The translations under genes and the position numbers were made by a program. A stretch of DNA of 64,000 bases from Methanobacteriota archaeon (lineage in GTDB: Archaea > Halobacteriota > Methanomicrobia > Methanomicrobiales > Methanocorpusculaceae). Numbering within the stretch: position 1 is the stretch's first letter; each line of letters begins with the position of its first letter. The DNA lies in contig JAEWXF010000001.1 in NCBI GenBank assembly GCA_023396065.1, forward strand, positions 27,271 through 91,270, written 5' to 3'. The notes beneath the pieces were generated by a model that ran no database searches, was not told the origin of the DNA, and saw only the letters and a list, made by a program, of their open reading frames with translations. Below are positions 43,141-50,034 of this stretch, one piece after another.

Positions 43141-43872
43141 TTATGCCTCCACAGTTACTTTCTTTTCATACACCAGTCCGTTTGTGGGAATATAAATCAG
43201 TTTTACGTCGACAATGTCGCCCGGTCTCAGGTTCCACCATCCTTTACCAAGGATCGCGTCCATGGAATCTGCTCCACTACCCGCTCCTCCTTCGGAGGCA
43301 TATGCTCCCCCCCCGGCAGCAGAGAGTGTGTGACGGAGGGTTGTTCCTTCTGTGAGGGCGTAGTTACCCCAGTACTGATCAATGGTGTATTTCATGGTAC
43401 CGGTCGGGAGAACTCCTGAGACACCGGGTCCCCAGCCAATCGGGGAGTGGAAGGAGTATGAGGTTCCTGTCCCCATTTTGGTGGTGTATTGCGTATTGTT
43501 GTATGTACCGTTATACGGAAGCACTGTGTTTGTGACGGCAATTTTGTCTCCTTTGTTATATGTGGTTCCTTCGATTGTCTCCGAGTCTTTTTTCTCCGGG
43601 GTAGTCCATGAGGTGACCAGTTTCAGATCTTTGGTGGCAACTGCGTTGCTGACAGAGATGACCTTCATGTAAAACATTCCGGAGGTGGATCCATCGGATT
43701 TGATAGTAGTGTCAATGGATGCCGTTGGCGTTTTCCCCTGGGTACTGTACAATCCGCTGGCATACATGCTGACTACGGCGGCGATAATTATAGTTACCAC
43801 AAGCATCAGCATTACGCCGACAACCGGGGAAACCGCGTCGTCTTTTTGCTTTTTGTTTGTTCTGCGTTGCAT
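43141..43872 (-). CDS. Type IV pilin, first member of cassette A (expressed orientation)
   Basis: 243 residues from the ATG at 43872, which has GGTGAT eight bases upstream; the frame opens earlier (43917) but that part is not pilin-like. Signal motif KQKDDAVSPVVGVMLMLVV, then TIIIAAVVSMYASGLYSTQ. The head contains DLKLVTSWTTPEK, YNSPIGWGPGVSG and the C-terminal VKLIYIPTNGLVYEKKVTV. Residues 26-38 are encoded inside the 39-bp inverted repeat, so this gene begins within an invertible segment. Probably the major or adhesin-like pilin of the pair. Confidence 0.87.
   Translation of the reverse strand: MQRRTNKKQKDDAVSPVVGVMLMLVVTIIIAAVVSMYASGLYSTQGKTPTASIDTTIKSDGSTSGMFYMKVISVSNAVATKDLKLVTSWTTPEKKDSETIEGTTYNKGDKIAVTNTVLPYNGTYNNTQYTTKMGTGTSYSFHSPIGWGPGVSGVLPTGTMKYTIDQYWGNYALTEGTTLRHTLSAAGGGAYASEGGAGSGADSMDAILGKGWWNLRPGDIVDVKLIYIPTNGLVYEKKVTVEA
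43760..43798. repeat. Inverted repeat, left arm of predicted pilin switch
   Basis: 39 bases, a perfect reverse complement of 44407-44445. On the minus strand it starts GGTAACTATAATTATC and encodes residues V-T-I-I-I-A-A-V-V-S-M-Y of the first pilin of cassette A. The core ATAATTAT is itself palindromic. Confidence 0.93.
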
Positions 43873-44406
43873 ACAAATCACCATAACACCACCATCACAC
43901 CTGCAGCAATGTAACATTCCTACAAATTTGGTGAAATGTTATTGTCACTATGTGGAACTTAATATTACATAAAATCTTCTAGTTAGCTATACACACATAC
44001 GAATTTTATATTCGTAATACTTTTTCGGTTGCATATCCCCGTGATATATTTTGAACTCTAGGAGGAATAGGCATCAGACATTACTATTTTCTGAAAAAAG
44101 TCCCGAATTGCAATGTATTTGCTGATGTTTCAGCACGTCGAAAATTTTATCAGGATACTCTATCGGTCAGGAAATAACTCCCTTGAGTACTACCATCACG
44201 GGGTAAACCAGTGTTTTTCCGATATTCCTGAACCGTTCGGGGCGCATATCTGGTGCTGAGTAATTCGGTATTTGATAACTTTTTGTTAATATTTGAGAAT
44301 TTTGTACATTTTTATCACTAAGGAAAACTCCTATTCTCTGAGGGACTTAGGGTAACTATAATTGTCTGACGGAGGGAGGGAAACTCTAATTCTCTGAGGG
44401 ACTGAG
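43799..44406. mobile_element. Predicted invertible DNA segment carrying pilin promoter, start codon and signal peptide
   Basis: 608 bases bounded by the 39-bp inverted repeats. In the present orientation it supplies the first 25 residues, the ribosome site and the promoter to cassette A on the minus strand. After inversion the same 25 codons would join cassette B at 44407 exactly in frame (the last base of the GTG codon lies in the repeat on both sides), making a 223-residue pilin, while cassette A would lose its start. The rest of the segment has no gene. Inversion itself is predicted, not seen. Confidence 0.75.
43998..44016. promoter_or_regulatory. Palindrome over a TATA box inside the invertible segment
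   Basis: TACGAA-TTTTATA-TTCGTA, a perfect 6-bp inverted repeat with a 7-base AT spacer. On the minus strand the spacer reads TATAAAA, a good TATA box, about 130 bases before the cassette A start. It resembles the feoA palindrome (TCCGAA...TTCGGA). An operator role is inferred. Confidence 0.5.
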
Positions 44407-44419
44407 GGTAACTATAATT
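44321..44419 (+). repeat. Tandem 56-bp repeat overlapping the right switch arm
   Basis: Two copies with period 56: ATTCTCTGAGGGACT at 44333-44347 and 44389-44403, each followed by GGGTAACTATAATT (44350-44363 and 44406-44419). The first copy carries only the first 13 bases of the 39-bp repeat. It may mark an old recombination or an accessory recombinase site. Confidence 0.8.
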
Positions 44420-44445
44420 ATCGCCGCCGTAGTCAGCATGTATGC
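44407..44445. repeat. Inverted repeat, right arm of predicted pilin switch
   Basis: 39 bases identical, in opposite orientation, to 43760-43798. It forms the first codons of the silent pilin of cassette B. Beyond position 44445 the two genes diverge at once, so the match is sharply bounded. Confidence 0.93.
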
Positions 44446-45004
44446 AGCCGGTGTCTCCAGTACACAGGAATCAACACCGCTCGCAATGATTGACTGTTCC
44501 ATTGTCTCTGACGGACAAAACGGAAGATACGTAATGGAAGTCGTTAGTGTCAGTGAACCTGTATCCACCAAATATCTGAAACTTGTCACCTCATGGTCCA
44601 CCGTTGCCAAACGTGACACGACGATCAATGGAAGATCTTTTGCCCCAGGAGAGAAAATTTCCGGCGGCAATACCACCACAGGTACCACCAATGTATCTGA
44701 GGTTAACACTGTATACAGCAGTTACAAATACAACTCACCAATCGGATACGGAGCCGGAGTCATCGGAACTACGAAAAACTCCGGAGGATTTGAAGCAAAC
44801 CAGTGGTTTGGTAATTACAGTATAACTACCGGCACAGTCCTGAAAAATACTGCATCATCTCCAGTTCCGGTTTCCGGTGACGCAATGCAGGCCGTGTTCG
44901 GTGAAGGATGGGACAATCTGCGTACCGGAGATCAGGTAAATGTCAGACTGATCTACATCCCGACCGGCAGCAGTATCTTTGAAACAATCGTGGCGGTGCA
45001 GTGA
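44408..45004 (+). pseudogene. Silent first pilin of cassette B, lacking start and signal peptide
   Basis: The frame reads VTIIIAAVVSMYAAGVSSTQ onward to VRLIYIPTGSSIFETIVAVQ and a stop at 45004, 198 residues homologous to the first pilin of cassettes A and C. Upstream in frame are only LRG-type codons from the 56-bp repeat and a TAA at 44387, so the class III signal motif and start are missing. An ATG at 44438 would give a protein without the helix start. The body has no internal stop or frameshift, which suggests recent use. Best explained as the OFF allele of an invertible switch. Confidence 0.85.
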
Positions 45005-45014
45005 GGGATAAACA

Positions 45015-45626
45015 ATGGCACAACAAAAAAGAACACACACAGATGACGCTGTATCTCCGGTCATTGCAATTATGTTAATGCTGGTGGTCACCATCATCAT
45101 CGCTGCCGTGGTCAGTTCATTCGCCAGCGGCTTCTCTATCGGAATTGAAAAAACACCATCAGTTATTCTCAAAGGAACATACAGCGTTTCTGACGGCCTG
45201 CATCTGCAGCACACCGCTGGAGATGCTATTCCTACATCCGAGGTTGAAATCTGGACAAAACCCACTAAGGAATTCGGGGACTATGATCATCTTTCTTGGC
45301 ATATTGCCGATAAATCCTTGGTATTTGCCGTTCCTCCCGCCGGTTTAACCCCACTGGTAGGTTCCGAAAATAAAGACAAAGTCTGGAAATACAAATACTC
45401 TGCAAGTTCGTCCAGCTTCTTCACTGGTGTCTCGGTATTTAGTCCGGGTGACTCCATCTATATCCATCCTGATTATATCCAGCCTCAGGGAGACGGATCA
45501 GTCACGGTAAGTTCCGGCAGCTCCTACAGATTTAACACTACCACGAATATCGGCAAATCCTTCATTGTAGAACTGAGATCAAACGGAAAAGCCTTTGCCC
45601 AGGTTCCGGTACAGATCATTGCCTAA
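45015..45626 (+). CDS. Type IV pilin, second member of cassette B
   Basis: 203 residues. RTHTDDAVSPVIAIMLMLVVTIIIAAVVSSFASGF is a complete class III signal and helix, so this gene is intact although its upstream partner is headless. The head has GLHLQHTAGD and DHLSWHI, matching cassette A's second pilin. It starts 10 bases after the silent pilin and would be cotranscribed with it when the switch is turned. Confidence 0.88.
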   Translation: MAQQKRTHTDDAVSPVIAIMLMLVVTIIIAAVVSSFASGFSIGIEKTPSVILKGTYSVSDGLHLQHTAGDAIPTSEVEIWTKPTKEFGDYDHLSWHIADKSLVFAVPPAGLTPLVGSENKDKVWKYKYSASSSSFFTGVSVFSPGDSIYIHPDYIQPQGDGSVTVSSGSSYRFNTTTNIGKSFIVELRSNGKAFAQVPVQIIA

Positions 45627-45631
45627 CCCCC

Positions 45632-45639
45632 TTTTTTTT
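45632..45639 (+). terminator. T8 tract after cassette B pilins
   Basis: Eight T follow CCCCC directly after the pilin stop and 13 bases before btuF3. It may terminate or attenuate transcription into btuF3, so coupling of btuF3 to the pilin switch would be partial. Confidence 0.5.
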
Positions 45640-45652
45640 ACACATCCCTTCC

Positions 45653-46681
45653 ATGAAACACCTTACAGTACTTCTCATCCTGATCCTCTGGGTAACAGCA
45701 TCATGCGGTTGTATCTCCCATGGAGAAACCGGACCGCATGAAATCCTCATCACCCAGTCCGACGGAACTACAGTTATCCTCCCCCACACCGCACAGCGCA
45801 TCATCGTTACCAACTCCAACATCGTTGAAATCCTTGCTATCATGGGGGACACCGACAAAATTGTCGGAGCAGGTGATGCCGTTATCACCAATCCGGAAAT
45901 CGGCCCGCTGCTCCCGGAGAACGTCACCAATGTCGGACGGTGGATCGCCCCAGACATAGAAACCATCCTGCAGCTGAAGCCTGACGTACTCATTGCCTAC
46001 TCCAGCTTAAAACCCAAAAACGCAGACCTGATCGCATCCGCCGGCATCCCGATCCTCTACATCGACTGTTACAAACCCGATACCCTCGATCAGGATGTCC
46101 GATCCCTTGGACTCCTCACCGGAGACCCTGACGGAGCAGACCGGTACCTCACTCTCTATCACTCCGTCATCGATGAAATAACCGAACGTCTCAATGCAGC
46201 ACCCAACCTGACGCGTCGGATCGTATACGCCGAAAACTTCCATGACTATCACGCCCAGGGTACCGGATCCGGCGGAGATCTCCTGATCCGCATAGCAGGC
46301 GGAACAAACATCATGGAAAACGCATCCGGAGGCTCCGCCCCGGTCGTCAGTAACGAGTGGATCGTCGCCGCAGATCCGGAGGTAATCATCAAAATCAGCT
46401 CATCCACCGAAACCATGGACGGTCCTGCAGAGTATCAGAAACTCATCAGCCGAACAGGATTTTCTCATATGACTGCTGTTACCTCCGAAAACACCTGGAT
46501 CGTCTCCGCCAAAATCACCTACGGGCCTAGGTGCTTTATCGGGGCGCTTGCTTTTGCCAAAATACTACATCCGGATCTGTTTGCAGATCTCAGCCTCGAT
46601 GATCTCATCAGCCGGTATGCAGCCGCCGGGTTCCTGCCGGATCATCCTCGGGAACATCTCGTATACCCGGATCTTGGCTGA
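45653..46681 (+). CDS. BtuF-like periplasmic-binding lipoprotein 3
   Basis: 342 residues. Signal peptide with a CGC lipobox-like end (about residues 20-22), then ILPHTAQRIIVTNSNIVEILAIMGDTDKIVG, paralogous to BtuF1 and BtuF2. The ligand pocket cannot be defined by eye. It follows the cassette B pilins by 26 bases, past a T8 tract. Confidence 0.85.
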   Translation: MKHLTVLLILILWVTASCGCISHGETGPHEILITQSDGTTVILPHTAQRIIVTNSNIVEILAIMGDTDKIVGAGDAVITNPEIGPLLPENVTNVGRWIAPDIETILQLKPDVLIAYSSLKPKNADLIASAGIPILYIDCYKPDTLDQDVRSLGLLTGDPDGADRYLTLYHSVIDEITERLNAAPNLTRRIVYAENFHDYHAQGTGSGGDLLIRIAGGTNIMENASGGSAPVVSNEWIVAADPEVIIKISSSTETMDGPAEYQKLISRTGFSHMTAVTSENTWIVSAKITYGPRCFIGALAFAKILHPDLFADLSLDDLISRYAAAGFLPDHPREHLVYPDLG

Positions 46682-47052
46682 ACCCTGTCATCCATCCGAC
46701 GTACCATATACAACTATACGCAAGAATTCCTATCAAAGACACGGATTTTCTCAACAAAGCCCATATTAAAAGAACTCGCATAGTGCGCATAGTTCCAACA
46801 AAACTCACGGCATCAGAGAAAAATAGTATCATTACCCCATATCCCAAAAGAACCGGACAAAAATACCTTCCAACTATACGAAATACCTCATAATAAACCC
46901 GGATTATCAGATAGACGAAACTCCTTGAATATGGATACTCCCGTAAATGCGTATCGTACTCAAGTTACGACGCTCCCGGTCGGAACACGATCATCCCTAT
47001 ACCAGAAAGGAAAGAGTGATTCCTCCCCCCAGTACCGGACAGGGATTCATCA
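46682..47052. other. Intergenic region btuF3 / cassette C
   Basis: 371 bases between convergent genes, AT-rich, with no gene I can defend and no clear repeat. Frames in it are short and lack family matches. Confidence 0.45.
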
Positions 47053-47610
47053 TCACTTCCGTATCAGAACTTCCGCCTTGGCAAAAATTTTCCCGTTCTG
47101 GGACAGGGCAACATAGAACGTCTTCCCCACATTCTCCGGCTTCAAGAAACCATACGCATCCTCCACTGCCGGACTCCCGTCTCCCGGCGGCTGAATCTCC
47201 GCCTTCGACACAAAGAATGACTCTCCCGTCCGGAACGCCGTTACATTCCCTGACCATGCATGGGCTTCGGTCTGTTCCCCGGTCTTACGGGAATCATAGA
47301 TCTTCGATCGGCTCAGTACCCACGACAGATGCGATGCAGGTCCAAACGACTCCGAACAGGAAACCGTCACAATCGTATCCTGTGTGGACACCACATCCTT
47401 TCCCAGATGCTCAATCTCCAGACCATACCCGCTCTGGGAAAACTCCCCTCGGACTGAAACCTGCGGCACCTTCTCCACATTCGTAAACCCTCCGGCATAC
47501 GCACTCACCAGAGCCGCAAGAATAACCGTCAGGGAAAGCATAAGCATCACCGCAATCACCGGCGACACACCGTCATCACGCGGAACATCCGCACATCGTC
47601 TCATCTTCAT
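47053..47610 (-). CDS. Type IV pilin, second member of cassette C
   Basis: 185 residues. DVPRDDGVSPVIAVMLMLSLTVILAALVSAYAGGF is the class III signal and helix. GLEIEHLGKDV and SHLSWVLSRSK correspond to the second pilins of cassettes A and B. The start overlaps the preceding stop as ATGA (47607-47610). Confidence 0.87.
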   Translation of the reverse strand: MKMRRCADVPRDDGVSPVIAVMLMLSLTVILAALVSAYAGGFTNVEKVPQVSVRGEFSQSGYGLEIEHLGKDVVSTQDTIVTVSCSESFGPASHLSWVLSRSKIYDSRKTGEQTEAHAWSGNVTAFRTGESFFVSKAEIQPPGDGSPAVEDAYGFLKPENVGKTFYVALSQNGKIFAKAEVLIRK

Positions 47611-48215
47611 CGTGACACCACCACTGTAGAATCAAACAACAGTCCGTTTGTCGGCACATACACAACCTTCACCCGGACCGGATCCCCGGGAACCAGATGC
47701 GTCCAGTTCTCGCCAAGCAGTGCCTGCATACCCTCCTCCGTCGTCGCGCGCAAAATCATATCCGGCCCCAGAGCATACACTCCGAACGACTGGGTTGCAC
47801 CCATTTTGGCAACATCCGTCTCAACTGTCCCAAGAATTGACGGCCCGATTCCATAGGGCATATTGATGTGAGCTGTATTATTCTCCGACACATCCCGCTT
47901 CCCGGTCGTCGTATTCCCTCCGTAAATCGTCGTGGTGATATCGGTTCTATTCTGCGTACTCCAGGACGTCACAATCTCCAGATCCGAAGACCTCACCGGA
48001 ACCGAAACACTGGAAACCAGAATCTCAAACACCCCGTCTGCAACAGTCGTACCTCGGGTAATCGAACAATCCATCGTCACCTGAGGTGTCCGATCCCCCA
48101 GAGACGCAAGATTTCCGGCGTACATACTCACAACCACTGCCAGGATCACTACGACAGACAGCATCAGCATCACGCCGATCACCGCAGAAACCGCATCTTC
48201 GGGTTCCTTTTTCAT
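47607..48215 (-). CDS. Type IV pilin, first member of cassette C
   Basis: 202 residues from the ATG at 48215 (AGGTGC ribosome site); MMLDRCN codons upstream are less likely. Signal KKEPEDAVSAVIGVMLMLSVVVILAVVVSMYAG. Head with DLEIVTSWSTQNRTD, GIGPSILGTVE and VKVVYVPTNGLLFDSTVVVS, homologous to the first pilins of A and B. Its helix-coding DNA has diverged from the 39-bp repeat, so it is not part of the switch. Divergent from the pilus motor operon. Confidence 0.86.
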   Translation of the reverse strand: MKKEPEDAVSAVIGVMLMLSVVVILAVVVSMYAGNLASLGDRTPQVTMDCSITRGTTVADGVFEILVSSVSVPVRSSDLEIVTSWSTQNRTDITTTIYGGNTTTGKRDVSENNTAHINMPYGIGPSILGTVETDVAKMGATQSFGVYALGPDMILRATTEEGMQALLGENWTHLVPGDPVRVKVVYVPTNGLLFDSTVVVSR

Positions 48216-48378
48216 ATTGCACCTGTCCAGCATCATATTCTCTGTCTCCCGGAATCCTCCGAAAAAGTATTATGAATTTAATATGGGTATTTGCTTTGTC
48301 GGCATAAATAGATATTTATAATGAAATTCGTATTACCCATAACTAATTATATATTACAAAAAAACAGATAGATAGGTT
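48216..48378. promoter_or_regulatory. Divergent promoter region, cassette C / pilus motor operon
   Basis: AT-rich, with TATA-like ATTATATATTA near 48345 for the plus strand and TTTATAAT near 48315 for the minus strand, and ATTCGTATTAC at 48326-48336. The plus start has only a weak ribosome site (TAGGTT), so the message may be short-leadered. Confidence 0.5.
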
Positions 48379-50034
48379 ATGAAGATCGGATGGCCGGAGA
48401 AAAAGCAGGATGCCGACCCTGTCCGGGAAAACGGAACAGAACCAAAACCATCCCTCAGACAGCGCCTCTCCCGTACGAAGAAAACCAGCTCAGGCGATTC
48501 TCCGCATACCTTTTCCAAATCTCTCACCTCCCTCTTCTCCGAAAAAAAACAGGACCCCCTCGAAGAAGACACAACCACTGCAGACCTCTCCGCATACCGG
48601 ATGGAAAACATACCCGGAGTACTGGACCAGTACTGGCTCACCGAACCCTTTGCCTATGTCACCTTTCGGGACCTGCCTGGACAGGGCCTCACCTATGAAA
48701 TAACCGAACCCGTAATCACCGTACTGGAACAGGCCCTGATGCGGCAGACCATCTATATTCTCCGCGACACCCTCCTCTTTGACGCAGAAAAAAATCCCGT
48801 CCGGAAACATGCATTCACCAACGCCCAGATACGCCACATTCTCAAAACCCAGGACCCGCTGCTTGCACCTGACCGTGCCGAAGTCCTCATCTACTACATC
48901 CACCGTGACCTCACCGGATACGGCCCGGTCGACCCCCTCATGCATGACGAAGCCCTCGAAGACATCAGCTGTAACGGCGGCGGACTGCCGGTATACGTCT
49001 TCCACCAGAAGTACGGCAGCCTGCCGACCTCCATCCTCTTCGATGAAACCTCCCTCAATGAATTTGTACTCAAACTCGCCCAGAAAGCAGACAAAAGCGT
49101 ATCCCTGACCGACCCGATGATCGATGCCACCCTCCCCGAAGGAGCCCGGGCCCAGATCACCTACAGTGACACCATCTCAACCCGCGGCAGCTCCTTTACC
49201 ATCAGGAAATTCCGCAGCGAACCAATGACCCCGGTTGACCTTATCCGATACGGGACATACTCACCTGAGATTCTCGCCTATCTCTGGCTTGCGGTGGAAA
49301 ACAAAAAAAGTCTCCTTGTTGTCGGAGGCACCGCATCCGGAAAAACCTCCACAATGAATGCAGTATCCTTCTTCGTCCCCTTAAACGCCAAAATCATCTC
49401 ACTGGAAGACACACGTGAGCTGCAGCTCCCGCACAAAAACTGGTTACCCACAAAAACCCGTGAACTGGGAAAATCCCAGGAGTTCAGCAACGTCGACATG
49501 TTTGCCCTCCTGCGTGCCGCCTTACGTCAGCGGCCCGAGTACATCATGGTCGGAGAAGTCCGCGGTGCCGAAGCCCAGACCCTCTTTCAGGCAATGAACA
49601 CCGGCCACGCCACCCTCTCAACAATTCACGCAGGAAACGTACAGGAAGCCATCAACCGGCTGATCAACGATCCGATCAACGTCCCGGTGGCAATGTTTGG
49701 CGCACTGGACATCATCATCGTTCAGTCCATCTACACCATTCAGAAAAAACGGGTCAGGCGCTGCCTCACGGTCCATGAAATATCCACAACACAAGAGGGA
49801 ACAATTATCCCCACACCGGTTTTCACATGGGACCCGGCATCCGATACATTTCCTGCTGACATCAGAAGATCCAAAGTCCTGCACAACATCGCATTCACGA
49901 ACGGCTGGACCGAAGACGAACTTCGGCACCATCTGGACCACCGGGTTGAGTACCTCAGACACTGTCTGAATCAGGAAAACATGAACTACACAGAGTTCAC
50001 CATGTCGCTTGCCAACTACAACGGAGAGGTGTGA
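48379..50034 (+). CDS. Type IV pilus assembly ATPase (GspE/TadA/ArlI family)
   Basis: 551 residues. An N-terminal charged region (to about 100), an all-beta/alpha N2-like domain, then the motor: Walker A LLVVGGTASGKTST (about 309-322), Asp box ISLEDTRELQLPHKNW (about 338-353), Walker B-like YIMVGEVRGAEA (about 389-400), and His box ATLSTIHAG. It powers pilin extrusion in concert with the adjacent TadC/FlaJ protein. The stop abuts the next start (50034/50035). Confidence 0.9.
   Translation: MKIGWPEKKQDADPVRENGTEPKPSLRQRLSRTKKTSSGDSPHTFSKSLTSLFSEKKQDPLEEDTTTADLSAYRMENIPGVLDQYWLTEPFAYVTFRDLPGQGLTYEITEPVITVLEQALMRQTIYILRDTLLFDAEKNPVRKHAFTNAQIRHILKTQDPLLAPDRAEVLIYYIHRDLTGYGPVDPLMHDEALEDISCNGGGLPVYVFHQKYGSLPTSILFDETSLNEFVLKLAQKADKSVSLTDPMIDATLPEGARAQITYSDTISTRGSSFTIRKFRSEPMTPVDLIRYGTYSPEILAYLWLAVENKKSLLVVGGTASGKTSTMNAVSFFVPLNAKIISLEDTRELQLPHKNWLPTKTRELGKSQEFSNVDMFALLRAALRQRPEYIMVGEVRGAEAQTLFQAMNTGHATLSTIHAGNVQEAINRLINDPINVPVAMFGALDIIIVQSIYTIQKKRVRRCLTVHEISTTQEGTIIPTPVFTWDPASDTFPADIRRSKVLHNIAFTNGWTEDELRHHLDHRVEYLRHCLNQENMNYTEFTMSLANYNGEV

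Noticed and set aside
44438..45004. Annotating the cassette B first pilin as a normal gene from ATG 44438
   Set aside because: That start lies in the middle of the pilin helix and lacks the class III signal motif. The inverted-repeat boundary explains the truncation better.
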